A stretch of DNA of 64,000 bases from CAZHAX01 sp964530325 (GTDB taxonomy: Bacteria > Chloroflexota > Anaerolineae > B4-G1): positions 90,773 to 154,772 of the forward strand of contig CAZHAX010000003.1 of the NCBI GenBank assembly GCA_964530325.1, read 5' to 3'. The notes beneath the pieces are model-generated. The model was not told where the DNA came from. It saw only the letters and a program-made list of their open reading frames with translations, and made no database searches. Below, in pieces: positions 34,288 through 43,336 of this stretch (position 1 is its first letter; every line of letters begins with the position of its first letter). The translations under genes and the position numbers were made by a program.

Positions 34288-35220
34288 ATGAGCGGCGACA
34301 CGCCCGTCATCCGCACCTACGATCTGACCAAGCGCTTCAGGAAGGTCACGGCGGTCGACGCGGTCAGCTTCAGCGTGCAGCGCGGGGAGGTTTTCGGCTT
34401 CCTCGGCCCGAACGGTGCCGGGAAGACGACGACGATCGCCATGCTGCTGGGGCTTGTGCATCCCACCGCCGGCAGCGCTGAGGTGCTTGGCTGCGACATT
34501 CGCCGCGGTCTCAGCAAGGCGCTCCCCAGAGTGGGAGCCATCGTCGAGACACCCACGTTCTATCCCTACATGAGCGCTGCCGACAATCTACTCCTTGTCT
34601 CGCTTGTCGTCGGCGATGGAGCCGATCGGCAGATACCGGCCCTTCTCGAACAGGTTGGGCTTGAAGGACGCGGCGCGGACAAGGTGGGCACCTACTCGCT
34701 CGGCATGCGCCAGCGGCTCGGATTGGCCGCCGCTCTGCTGGGCAATCCCGAACTGCTCATCCTCGACGAGCCGACGAATGGCCTCGATCCGGCAGGAATG
34801 CACGAGGTCCGCCTGCTCATCCGCCGACTGGCAGATGAGCAGGGCACGACGGTCTTCCTCTCCAGCCATCTTCTGCACGAGGTCGAGCAGGTCTGCGACA
34901 GTGTGGTCATTCTCAACAAGGGCCGGCTCATCGCCCAGGGACGCGTGGACCAGCTGCTGAGCCAGGCCCATGGCGTCGAGATGCGGATCGACGGAGCGGA
35001 TCGGGCGGCCCGCTTGCTCGCCGGGCTCGATTGGGTCTCCGACGTCTGGTACGAGGCCGGCCGGCTCCGAGTACAGGCGCCCCCTGAGCGAGCGGCGGAG
35101 CTGGTTGCCGCCCTCGCGGGCCGGCAGCTCTTCCCGTCCGAAGTGCGGCCGGCTGTCTCGACCCTCGAGTCGGTCTTCCTTGAGCTGACGAACGATCAGG
35201 AAGAGCCCGTCGATGCGTAG
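34288..35220 (+). CDS. ABC-2 type transporter ATP-binding protein
   Basis: A 310-residue ATPase of the CcmA/DrrA type: Walker A LGPNGAGKTTTIAMLLGL, signature YSLGMRQRLGLAAALL, Walker B LLILDEPTNGLDP, H-loop FLSSHLL, then a C-terminal extension of about 80 residues typical of drug or lantibiotic exporters. ATG 34288 is preceded by GAGGGG. The stop overlaps the next gene by eight bases. It forms an exporter with the two permeases downstream. Confidence 0.93.
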   Translation: MSGDTPVIRTYDLTKRFRKVTAVDAVSFSVQRGEVFGFLGPNGAGKTTTIAMLLGLVHPTAGSAEVLGCDIRRGLSKALPRVGAIVETPTFYPYMSAADNLLLVSLVVGDGADRQIPALLEQVGLEGRGADKVGTYSLGMRQRLGLAAALLGNPELLILDEPTNGLDPAGMHEVRLLIRRLADEQGTTVFLSSHLLHEVEQVCDSVVILNKGRLIAQGRVDQLLSQAHGVEMRIDGADRAARLLAGLDWVSDVWYEAGRLRVQAPPERAAELVAALAGRQLFPSEVRPAVSTLESVFLELTNDQEEPVDA

Positions 35221-36175
35221 GCTGGTCTCAGCCAGCTGGCTCAGGATCCGCCGCCGCTTGCTTGGGCGCGCTCTCCTCGTACTTATGCTGGTCGTCCTTG
35301 CGGTGCAGCTCGAAGGCAGAGTGGACCGTTTGGAGCTGCTCGAGGCGAAGCTAGAGGAGGCGGAGACGACGGTGGCGGAGGAGACACTGGGCCAGTTGGC
35401 GATCGCCAGCTATCGAGTCGAGGCCGATTCGCTGCGCGACAACCTGAGCTTCCCCAATGTGATCGGCTACGGCGCGCGGCTCGCCACCGACTTCGGCTGG
35501 TTCCTTCTGATCGCCCTCACCGCGATCGTAGCCGGCGAGGACTCGAAGCAGGGGACGCTCCGCGCAATCCTCTCCCGCGGCGTCGGGAGGGCACGCTACG
35601 TCGCGGCCTGCTTTCTCTCGTTGTGGCTTGCCGCCGGCGTGGCGGTTATCGCGGTCACGCTGCTGAGTGCAATCCTCGGTCCGGGGCTTCACGCTCGTGC
35701 CAATGGCGCCCCGGTCTGCCTCGACGGTCTGGGCCTAGCTCTGCTAAGCGTCGTCCGGGTGTGGTTCGCCAGCGCTCCCTTCATCGCGGCCACGCTGTTC
35801 TGGGCGATTCTGGCCCGCAGCCCCGGCCCGGCCTTGGGGGTGTCCGTTACCCTGCAGTTCATCGGGTTCGTCATGGGCTCCATGCTGCCGTTCGTAGCCG
35901 TCACCGGCTCACTTGTCGCGCGCCTGCCAGGCGCCATTGTAGCGTTGATCAGGCTGTACAGTCTGACCATCGGCTACAGCGCCGACATCTTCATGCACTG
36001 GGGGATTCCCATCGTGAAGCCAACCGGTGCGATGGGGGCAATCGTGATGGCTGACTCGTCGATGCTGTCGATCTCGCCCTGGCGGGCAATCGCCTTCATT
36101 CTAGGCTATACGGTTCTGTTTGTCGCCTGGACCTCGCGGATCCTCCGCCGCCGGGACGTGACGAGTGAGACCTAG
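35213..36175 (+). CDS. ABC-2 type transporter permease
   Basis: A 320-residue membrane protein with about six helices. After the first helix there is an extracellular, partly coiled-coil loop (LELLEAKLEEAETTVAEE). EDSKQGTLRAILSRGVGRAR is the cytosolic coupling motif common in ABC-2 permeases. Its start overlaps the end of the ATPase gene by eight bases. It is probably one half of a heterodimeric permease with the next gene. Confidence 0.86.
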   Translation: MRRLVSASWLRIRRRLLGRALLVLMLVVLAVQLEGRVDRLELLEAKLEEAETTVAEETLGQLAIASYRVEADSLRDNLSFPNVIGYGARLATDFGWFLLIALTAIVAGEDSKQGTLRAILSRGVGRARYVAACFLSLWLAAGVAVIAVTLLSAILGPGLHARANGAPVCLDGLGLALLSVVRVWFASAPFIAATLFWAILARSPGPALGVSVTLQFIGFVMGSMLPFVAVTGSLVARLPGAIVALIRLYSLTIGYSADIFMHWGIPIVKPTGAMGAIVMADSSMLSISPWRAIAFILGYTVLFVAWTSRILRRRDVTSET

Positions 36176-36181
36176 GAGCGA

Positions 36182-37018
36182 GTGCTCGTGCAAGCCCTGA
36201 AGAGCCTGCTGCACCTGGTCGGCGTCGAGCTGCTGAAGCTTCGCAGCAAGCGCGCCACTTGGCTGGCGCTGGCCATGCTCGCAGGCATCCCGGTCGCGGT
36301 GGAGATGCTCCTGGGCCGGGCGTATCCGCACGACGCGGTCCTGCCCCGCTCTGCCAACATACTGCTCAGCGGCGCCGTGCTGCTGCTGGTCGCGCTGACA
36401 GCGACGATTGCCTCGGTGATCGTCTTGGGCAGGGACTACGAGCTGGGTATCGCGCGCGCCTTCCTGGGTCGCGGCGTGAAGCGGTGCGAGTTCGTTCTCT
36501 CGAAGGTGCTGGCCACTGAGGCCATCAGCGTGGTTGCGGCTGCCGCCTACGTGGGTTGCGCCCTGCTGGCAACCGCCGCTGGCCACCTCGTCTTGAGCGA
36601 CGTGCCCCTGGCCGAAGCGGCGGGCACAGCTCTGGTGTCTCGGGCGCTGGCGGCGGCGGCCGTCATCGTGCTGGCTGCCTTCGTCACTGGCGGCCTGGTC
36701 AACGCCGCGCTCGTCGCCGGGCGGAGCACGTCGATCGGCCTGATGGCCGGTCTGGGCTACTTCCTGATCGATTTCTATGCCTGCTCAGTGGTCTCTCCGA
36801 GCGCGGAGTTCCGTCGCTACACCGTGACCTGCCAGGCAGGCTGTCTGCTCGAGAGCATGTCCCCTCAGCTGGCAGGAGCGCACGGGGCCGATCTGATGGC
36901 AAGCGGTTGCTTCGAGACACCCGGTCAGTCCTTGGCCTGGCTGCTGCTGCTTGGGGGCGGACTGACGCTGGCGGCCGTTCTCCTCTATGCTCGCCAGGAC
37001 CTGACTTCGCGAGGCTAG
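36182..37018 (+). CDS. ABC-2 type transporter permease, second subunit
   Basis: A 278-residue membrane protein with about six helices. VELLKLRSKRATWLALAML at the start and GRDYELGIARAFLGRGVKRC (coupling segment) parallel the preceding permease. GTG 36182 follows AGGAG closely; GTG 36188 is better spaced. It is the last gene of the operon, which ends at the large hairpin at 37203-37236. Natural-product, bacteriocin or lipid export are typical roles; no biosynthetic genes are adjacent. Confidence 0.85.
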   Translation: MLVQALKSLLHLVGVELLKLRSKRATWLALAMLAGIPVAVEMLLGRAYPHDAVLPRSANILLSGAVLLLVALTATIASVIVLGRDYELGIARAFLGRGVKRCEFVLSKVLATEAISVVAAAAYVGCALLATAAGHLVLSDVPLAEAAGTALVSRALAAAAVIVLAAFVTGGLVNAALVAGRSTSIGLMAGLGYFLIDFYACSVVSPSAEFRRYTVTCQAGCLLESMSPQLAGAHGADLMASGCFETPGQSLAWLLLLGGGLTLAAVLLYARQDLTSRG

Positions 37019-37202
37019 CCGGGGCTTGGCAGCGACCCGTTGTTGCCCGCTGTCTGACCATTCGGCGGCGCCCTGTCAGGTCGCCGAGGAGAGCCGCTGC
37101 GGCGCGCCTGGCTTCTGCCGCTCCTCTCAGTAGACGGTCGCCCCACAGCCCAAGCCGGCTCGAGAGTGCTCCACGTATCGGCTGCTTGCGGCGTGCCAGC
37201 AT

Positions 37203-37236
37203 CGAAGCGTCCGCGCCGGTCGGCGCGGACGCTTCG
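37203..37236. terminator. Very strong bidirectional hairpin between convergent genes
   Basis: A perfect 15-bp stem (CGAAGCGTCCGCGCC at 37203-37217 with its complement at 37222-37236) and a GGTC loop. It is followed on the plus strand by a pyrimidine-rich TCTCTTCCTT stretch. Confidence 0.75.
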
Positions 37237-37295
37237 GACCTCTCTTCCTTGGTGTTTCTCTCCTGCCTCAGAGCCACGCCTTGACGCCTCGAGGC

Positions 37296-38099
37296 TCATA
37301 CCCACGTGCTCGACGGCATCCGGCTGGTCCCTGCAGACCGCCGTCCTGGTGCGCAGCGTGTAGTAGCCAACCTGATCACCGGCCCAACCGGACCAGCGGA
37401 CCCGCTTGATACGATGGGTACGAGTGGGATGTCAGTGATGCTGGCCTCCCCGAACTCTCCTCTGTAGAACTGCTCTCGAAGCGCCGGGCAATCGAGGGTG
37501 AGATTGAACACCACTGGCTCGACGTGGGATCCATGGCCCTCGTCGCCCCAGTTGCCGCCTATCCTGATGTAGATCGCCTCCAGCCGGTCGCATTCCGGGA
37601 GAACTCCCGATTCGCCCTCTTCGAGCTCGAGCAAGAAGACACCGATGTTGTCCATCCTGATGCTGGGATGTCTGCTATCGCTGTTGCCCCAGCCGGCAGG
37701 GTACAGCGGTTCGGCTGTTTGAGGCTCCGACCCCCCATACAAGTGTCTTACCTCGACACTGGGGTGGAACCAGGGCACTATGAACCAGCTGATCAAGTCG
37801 TTCCAGCTGTCGCCGTCAGGAGCGTGGAACTCGACGTCCCGCAACTGCAGCCCAACGCTGACCCTGCCAATCCCGGGCTTGGTGTGCGGAAGGAAGTAAC
37901 CATCACTGATCTCAACTCTGTACACCGTGTCCGTCAGACTGATTTCGCTGGTGAAGCTCACGTGAACGAGAGCATGGCTAAGCCGCAGAACGGCTTTCGC
38001 GAAGGGCCGATCGACGTTCTCGGGAGCGGGAACCCTGCGCGTGACGTCGAGGAGCGCTTCGGCAAGACCGATGACGGCCTCTGCCGGCGTCATGGGCAT
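37296..38099 (-). CDS. Hypothetical protein
   Basis: 267 residues from ATG 38099. The central part is protein-like (AEAVIGLAEALLDVTRRVPA, VYRVEISDGYFLPH, IYIRIGGNWGDEGHGSH) and suggests a beta-rich fold. The last 25 residues (from about VIRLATT) are Arg/Ser-rich and look like read-through into another frame, so the C-terminus may be frameshifted. The start has no clear ribosome site, and the frame is open to 38225. No family recognised. GC content is lower than in neighbouring operons. Confidence 0.55.
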   Translation of the reverse strand: MPMTPAEAVIGLAEALLDVTRRVPAPENVDRPFAKAVLRLSHALVHVSFTSEISLTDTVYRVEISDGYFLPHTKPGIGRVSVGLQLRDVEFHAPDGDSWNDLISWFIVPWFHPSVEVRHLYGGSEPQTAEPLYPAGWGNSDSRHPSIRMDNIGVFLLELEEGESGVLPECDRLEAIYIRIGGNWGDEGHGSHVEPVVFNLTLDCPALREQFYRGEFGEASITDIPLVPIVSSGSAGPVGPVIRLATTRCAPGRRSAGTSRMPSSTWV

Positions 38100-38450
38100 C
38101 AGGCGGCCGCCGATCGGGTCCCCCCCGAGAGAGACACTTGCAGGAGAAGACCGCCGGCAAGCCCGACTGGGGAGGCAGCAGTACGTCAAGTGCCCCCAGA
38201 GGAATGCTGTCTGAAGGCCTGCCACGACTGCGAGTGGTTAGGTGGAAACACAATGGCACCTCTGAAGACTGCCTGTCGTGGTTCATGCCAGGCTCACTGC
38301 TGGTGGTCGCGATGCGACAGTCAGTGCAGATCCTGAACACAGGATCTGGGCCTCGGATCCATTCTTGATCTCATCCGCCAATCAGCATACCGTCAAGCGA
38401 GGATGCCGGTGGTTCCCTGGCGGGAGTACGTGCCGCACGCTCTCACCGGA
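38100..38450. other. Gene-free stretch
   Basis: 351 bases without a supportable gene. Around 38187-38240 it resembles bases 63892-63950 at the right end of the window, and both read as V-P-P-x-E-C-x-x-K-x-C on the plus strand. It may be a remnant of a small Cys-rich gene. Confidence 0.4.
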
Positions 38451-39083
38451 TCAGTAGTCGCCTTGACCCCTCGATCGACGCGCAACGGATCCTACCACCC
38501 CCGCTTGGTCGTAGTTGAGTTCCTCACTCAGCAAGACGGCACCCGTGATACTCAGCAGCTCGACGCGCTCGGCCCCCTTGTGCGACGGACGTGATTGGGC
38601 GAAAGATCTGTTGAGCACAGGCACTGTGTCTACACGTCCGTCCGACCACTCCACTCGGACGGAATTGCCGCGTTCCGCAAGGCCATAGACCGTCGTTAGG
38701 GACGTCACGTTTCCTCCGGGGCACCAGCGGGCCACGAAGTCGGCACGATCGCCGAACACCACGTGGCACGAAGACTGCGGCTGCCAGCCGCCAGACAGTC
38801 CCGACTTGGGGGTCAGGAAGGTCCGGGCTAGCAGGTGTAATCCTTCCGTCTCCAACGGTGCACGATAGATCAACACGACTCCACCAGCGATCTCCTGGCT
38901 CTGCAAGACCTCAATCGATTCCACTCTACATGGTGGCTCGTCCGACCTCACGCTGTAGCTGCAAGCTCCGGGCCACTCATCCAGCGCATCGATCATCTCC
39001 GCGTGGTAGGACCCGCCGTCACAGGGTGATGTCAAGAGCACGGATGCAAGCGTTGCTGCCGCAACAGCTGTTCTGGTCTTCAT
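38451..39083 (-). CDS. Secreted protein of unknown function
   Basis: A 210-residue protein with an N-terminal signal peptide (MKTRTAVAAATLASVLLTSP) and a mostly beta-strand mature part containing four Cys in two pairs, which suggests disulfides. ATG 39083 has a GAGGGGGG site upstream. It follows another secreted protein gene by 45 bases on the same strand. No family recognised. Confidence 0.65.
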   Translation of the reverse strand: MKTRTAVAAATLASVLLTSPCDGGSYHAEMIDALDEWPGACSYSVRSDEPPCRVESIEVLQSQEIAGGVVLIYRAPLETEGLHLLARTFLTPKSGLSGGWQPQSSCHVVFGDRADFVARWCPGGNVTSLTTVYGLAERGNSVRVEWSDGRVDTVPVLNRSFAQSRPSHKGAERVELLSITGAVLLSEELNYDQAGVVGSVARRSRGQGDY

Positions 39084-39128
39084 GGTACCCCCCTCGTTAC
39101 TCTGTTGAGCATGGCGGTCCGACCCGCT

Positions 39129-39758
39129 CTAGGGAAGCGGCGTCACTCTCAGACTATGCACGATCTCCCGCACCAGACCGCCCATCTCCTGAAACTCGCT
39201 GGTCAGCTCGGCATCCTCTTCGGTCCAGTAGGGGTTCGCTACGGTGCCGCCGTCACAGGCGATCATTGTGCCGTCGTACTCGAGGAGCTTCTCCAGAATG
39301 CCGCAGCAGGCCTCGTCGTTGGACTCCTGGAACGCCGCCTCAGAGATCGCCAAGACGCCGAATATCGTCCTGTAGCGCCAGTCCTCAGCGTATTCCGGCA
39401 GGTTCTCTTCGCCCGGATCGTGGATGAGCCAGGCAGTGCCGTAGTGTTCCTCGATCACGTACCTCCCAGCCCAGTCGACCGGGACGAACAGCTCGTAGTC
39501 GAACTCCTGTCCCGTATCTGCCACGAGTCGCCCGACCACCCACTCTCCCTCATACGATGGAGTTACCGGTAGAGTGGGTGTCGGTGGCTGCTTGCACGTC
39601 GGCACAGGGGTAGACGTAGGGGTTGACGACGGCGCTAGCTGCGTCGCGGTCGGGGTCGATGCAGCCATCTCGCCGGGCGCAGGTTCGCACCCAGCTAGCT
39701 CAACGATACTCAAGAGGACCAATGCAGCACAGTAGAACTTGGATCTCTTTGCACACAT
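39129..39758 (-). CDS. Lipoprotein of unknown function
   Basis: A 209-residue lipoprotein. ATG 39758 (GGAGG nine bases upstream) starts a signal ending VELAGC. A long Thr/Pro/Ser linker follows, then a globular acidic domain with a CC pair and one further Cys. The frame opens earlier at 39833, but that part is Arg-rich and lacks a ribosome site. It is probably cotranscribed with the secreted protein at 38451-39083. No family recognised. Confidence 0.68.
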   Translation of the reverse strand: MCAKRSKFYCAALVLLSIVELAGCEPAPGEMAASTPTATQLAPSSTPTSTPVPTCKQPPTPTLPVTPSYEGEWVVGRLVADTGQEFDYELFVPVDWAGRYVIEEHYGTAWLIHDPGEENLPEYAEDWRYRTIFGVLAISEAAFQESNDEACCGILEKLLEYDGTMIACDGGTVANPYWTEEDAELTSEFQEMGGLVREIVHSLRVTPLP

Positions 39759-40347
39759 CCCGCCCGTCCTCCGTGTCTGGAGTTGTTGATCGGCCCAACG
39801 CACACGTGATCGCCAAACTGCGCGCCAAGTCAAGGATACTACAGCGGAGTGTCTTGGTGCTGGACGGCCGGCTAACGCCCATTCTACTCGAACCCCACGC
39901 CAGCCCTCCTCTACTAGTTCTCTCCCTTCATCGGCGGTCTCGCGAGCCTATTGGAGGTCCCACACACAGAAGGATGCCAAGTCACGCACCAAACAGACAG
40001 CTCGCTCATTCGCGACCGAACTCGAGCTCCAAGCAGCCTGAGCTCTCTGGCCTCGACTCTCGACCGGCGCAACGTCGAAGCTGGAAGTCGTTGGGTCCCG
40101 CGGCGGTTGCCCACAGAACACCCTCCTATGGGGCGCGTCCGGTCGTGTTGCTTGTCGCTGTGCCATCAACCGGCTTTCGCATGCCGCGTTCAACCACCCC
40201 CAAGCATTGCGTCGAACTGCATTACCGCACTCAGTTCCCCCTCGAACTGGAAAGCGCTGCTCGGTAGCCACCATGCAAGAGAGGGAAGGCCATCCACAGG
40301 CCTTCCCTCTTCCAGCCATGTCCAGTGTCCCCAAGGCACCGACCTGG
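39759..40347. other. Gene-free stretch
   Basis: 589 bases without a supportable gene. Reading frames on both strands are Ser/Arg/Pro-rich and lack ribosome sites. Composition is less GC-rich than the flanks. Its right end holds the terminator of the minus-strand acyl-CoA synthetase gene. Confidence 0.6.
40280..40310 (-). terminator. Terminator of the catabolic directon
   Basis: A perfect 12-bp stem (AGAGGGAAGGCC at 40280-40291 with GGCCTTCCCTCT at 40299-40310) and a seven-base loop, 38 bases after the stop of the last minus-strand gene. Confidence 0.7.
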
Positions 40348-42453
40348 CTATTCTGCGTGCAGCAGAATCCGCGCATCCAAGACGCTACACCCCTTTTCGA
40401 ACACGCGAACCGGATTCAGATCGATCTCCTTGATCTGCGGATACCGCGCGGCCAGCTGTGACACTTGCACCAGCAGTTCGGCCAGACTGGCGATGTCTTT
40501 CTCTTTCTCGCCCCGCATACCCCGCAACACGCGATAGGCCTTGCTCTCCTTGATCATGTCCAGCGCGACCTCTTTGTCAAACGGCGCGACGCGGAAACTC
40601 ACATCCCTGATCAACTCCACAAGCACGCCGCCCAGGCCAAACATGATCGTGGGACCGAACTGCGCGTCGCGCACCATCCCCACGATCAACTCGGTGCCCG
40701 GCTGCGCCATCGGCACGACCAGCACACCGTGGATGTCTGCTGCAACCATCGAGCGCTTCACGTCATTCACCAATTGGTCGTACCCCTCACCCACCGCCTC
40801 GTTGCCTTGAAGATCGAGCTTGACGCCGCCGACATCGCTCTTGTGGATGATCTGTGGCGAAACGATCTTGAGCACGACGGGACCATTCATCTCCATCGCA
40901 GCGAGCTGCGCTTCCTCCCGGGTTCGCACCAAGACGTGCGGCATCACCGCGATGCCACTATCGCTCAGAAGATCGAGCGACTCTGGCTCCAGCAGATGGC
41001 GCGCTTCCGAAGCGGCGCGATCGAGAATCGGGTGGTGAGCGGCAGGCACATCGGTCAGTGGGTGACTCACGCTGAACGTTGCCTGGGTCAACATCGCCAA
41101 GGCACGCACGGCGTAGTCGGATGAATCGAACGTGGGAATGCCGTTCTCTTCGAGATAGCGGCGCGTCTCTGCCATGGCCTCATTGACCGTGAAACACGCC
41201 GCGACCGGCTTGCCGAACTCCTCGACGACCGGCACAATGGCTTGTGCCACATCCATCGCCGGCAGGAACGTGGGCGGAATGCTGTTCAACACAACCATAT
41301 CCACTGCTGGATCCGACAGGACGAGGCGCAGCGCACCGCCGGATTCTTCCGCCATCGCGGCGGCGGACATGTCCACGTACCCATTCGGTTTGCAGACCAT
41401 CGCCATCGGCGGCAGCAGAGCGGTCAGTTTCTCGCACGTCTCTCCACTCATCGGTGCCAGTTCCAGCACGCCGCCCGCTTCCACCTCGTCCACGCTGACG
41501 ACGCCCATGCCGCCGGCTTCGGTGAGGATGCAGACCCGGTTGCCACGCGGTTTGGGCAGCATCGAAACCGCCTTTGCGCCGGCGATCAAGTCGTGCACCG
41601 TGTTGGCGCGCACGACGCCGCATTGTTTGAACGCGCCGCTGTACACCGCATCCGTGCCGGCGAGCGTGCCGGTATGCGACAGCGTCGCCTTGGAGCCGGT
41701 CTCGGTGCGCCCCACTTTGAGCACGAGCACCGGTTTGTTCCTGGAGACCTGGGCCGCGACGCGCATGAACTCTCGGCCATCCTTGACTCCTTCGAGATAG
41801 ACGAGAATCACCTTGATCCCGGGATCGTTGCCGTATTCTTCGATCAAATCCACGTTCGACACGTCGCACATGTTGCCGACGTGACCGAATCGCGCGAAGC
41901 CCAGCGGCTTGGGCTGACTGAGGGCCAGCGTCACGAGCGAGCCGCCAAGCGCGCCGCTCTGCGTGACGTAGCCGAGGGGGCCGGGCACGAGACTGATCCC
42001 CGGATGGAAACCGGTGATGAGTTTCAGGTCTGGGTTCATGATCCCGATGCAATTCGGTCCAAACACCCTGATGCCAGCCCGGCGGGCGATCTCGACAAGC
42101 TGCTCTTGCGCCTCGACGTTCTCCGGGATCCCAGTTTCGGCGAACCCGCCGGAGAGCACCACAGCGCCTTTGACATCGCCGCGTTGCTCGGCTTCCTCCA
42201 TCACGGTGATGACCGCCTTCCCCGGCAGACTGATCACGATGAGGTCGAGCGGTTCTTCGATCTTGGCGATAGAGCTGTAGCACGGCAAACCCAGGATCTC
42301 TATCTCGTTGCGATTGACCGGATAGACCTGGCCCAGGTATCCGGCGGCAAGCAGCGTTCGGACGACCTGGTGCCCCGCTTTGAACGGATCCTTTGATGCG
42401 CCGACGACGGCGACCGAGCGTGATTCGAAGATCTGACGCAGAGACGCGGTCAT
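40348..42453 (-). CDS. ADP-forming acyl-CoA synthetase (fused alpha-beta)
   Basis: A 701-residue NDP-forming acyl-CoA synthetase that interconverts acyl-CoA, ADP and phosphate with free acid, CoA and ATP. The N-terminal CoA-binding domain reads RSVAVVGASKDPFKAG; the ligase domain carries the phospho-His loop ATLSHTGTLAGTD. The C-terminal third is an ATP-grasp domain (VVLKIVSPQIIHKSDVGGV, MFGLGGVLVELIRDVSFR). Length fits the single-chain form. ATG 42453 is set by family sequence; the frame extends upstream to 42840 but overlaps the hydratase gene. It could gain ATP from acyl-CoA at the end of the pathway, or activate the substrate. Confidence 0.93.
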   Translation of the reverse strand: MTASLRQIFESRSVAVVGASKDPFKAGHQVVRTLLAAGYLGQVYPVNRNEIEILGLPCYSSIAKIEEPLDLIVISLPGKAVITVMEEAEQRGDVKGAVVLSGGFAETGIPENVEAQEQLVEIARRAGIRVFGPNCIGIMNPDLKLITGFHPGISLVPGPLGYVTQSGALGGSLVTLALSQPKPLGFARFGHVGNMCDVSNVDLIEEYGNDPGIKVILVYLEGVKDGREFMRVAAQVSRNKPVLVLKVGRTETGSKATLSHTGTLAGTDAVYSGAFKQCGVVRANTVHDLIAGAKAVSMLPKPRGNRVCILTEAGGMGVVSVDEVEAGGVLELAPMSGETCEKLTALLPPMAMVCKPNGYVDMSAAAMAEESGGALRLVLSDPAVDMVVLNSIPPTFLPAMDVAQAIVPVVEEFGKPVAACFTVNEAMAETRRYLEENGIPTFDSSDYAVRALAMLTQATFSVSHPLTDVPAAHHPILDRAASEARHLLEPESLDLLSDSGIAVMPHVLVRTREEAQLAAMEMNGPVVLKIVSPQIIHKSDVGGVKLDLQGNEAVGEGYDQLVNDVKRSMVAADIHGVLVVPMAQPGTELIVGMVRDAQFGPTIMFGLGGVLVELIRDVSFRVAPFDKEVALDMIKESKAYRVLRGMRGEKEKDIASLAELLVQVSQLAARYPQIKEIDLNPVRVFEKGCSVLDARILLHAE

Positions 42454-42556
42454 AGTGGTTGCATCCTCGTGTATGCTCTCGACGACAGGTGCCCCCCGGT
42501 TGCCTGGCGAGGGCGTATCCCGCACAGACTTCGCCCTTCTGCGCACCGACCCGGGT

Positions 42557-43330
42557 CTATTCGCCTGTCTTGCGCCTTGTCGCGCGCGCTGGGCGCGGCT
42601 CCTCGCCAGTAAACGCCGGCTCCCGCTTTTCGATGAGAGCCTGCATGCCTTCAGCGCGATCGGGCGTCGCGTGCACTTCACAGGCGCGATCCACCTCGAA
42701 GGCCAGCCCCTCCTCGAGCCCCAGCTGCTGCGTGGCCAGAATCGCGGCCTTGGCTTTGGCGACCGCGACCGGCGCCCGCGAGGCAATGCGCTGTGCCAAC
42801 TGACGCGCGGTGTCCATAAGCTTCGCCGGGGCCACGACACGATTGACTAGCCCGACACGCGCGGCCTCCTCTGCGCCGATCAGATCGCCGGTCAACACCA
42901 GCTCAGAAGCGACACCGCGTCCCACCAATCGCGTCGTCCGCTGCGTACCGCCCAGGCCGGGCATTATGCCGATACCCACTTCAGGCAAGCCCAGGCGCGC
43001 CTCGGACGAGGCGATGCGAATGTCGCAGGCCAGCGCGAGTTCCAGTCCAGCGCCCAGCGCCAAGCCATTGATCGCGGCGATAACGGGCTGAGGCAGGGTC
43101 TCTATGTCGCGCATGACGCCTTGCCCGAGCTCGGTAAGCGCGCGGATCGCGTCCGGCTTGGCCGCGACCTCCTTCATCTGTTTGATGTCCGCGCCGGCGA
43201 TGAACGCACTACCTTCGCCGGAGATGACGACGACGCGCACCGAGCGATTCGAGCGCACCTGCGCCAGCACGTCCCTCAGCTCCTGCAGCACCTTGCTGTT
43301 GAGCGCGTTCAAGGCTTCGGGGCGGCTCAT
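42557..43330 (-). CDS. Enoyl-CoA hydratase/isomerase domain, N-terminus cut by a stop codon
   Basis: 257 residues of crotonase fold: oxyanion-hole segments SAFIAGADIKQM and NGLALGAGLELAL, catalytic region LPEVGIGIMPGLGGTQR (both Glu positions present), and a C-terminal helix region. It begins at MSRPEALNALN, about 18 residues later than normal, because a TAA lies two codons upstream. No ribosome site precedes ATG 43330. The TAA is also the stop of the dehydrogenase gene, and both are in one frame. Together they look like one 640-residue dehydrogenase-hydratase fusion split by this codon. Without the first strands the domain may not fold alone. Confidence 0.88.
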   Translation of the reverse strand: MSRPEALNALNSKVLQELRDVLAQVRSNRSVRVVVISGEGSAFIAGADIKQMKEVAAKPDAIRALTELGQGVMRDIETLPQPVIAAINGLALGAGLELALACDIRIASSEARLGLPEVGIGIMPGLGGTQRTTRLVGRGVASELVLTGDLIGAEEAARVGLVNRVVAPAKLMDTARQLAQRIASRAPVAVAKAKAAILATQQLGLEEGLAFEVDRACEVHATPDRAEGMQALIEKREPAFTGEEPRPARATRRKTGE

Positions 43331-43336
43331 CGTGAT

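Noticed and set aside
39951..40433. 160-codon plus-strand and 142-codon minus-strand frames
   Set aside because: No ribosome site, Ser/Pro/Arg-rich on both strands, and the plus frame runs into the end of the synthetase gene.
41242..42396. 384-codon plus-strand frame opposite the acyl-CoA synthetase
   Set aside because: Shadow frame; the minus-strand product has a full set of family motifs.
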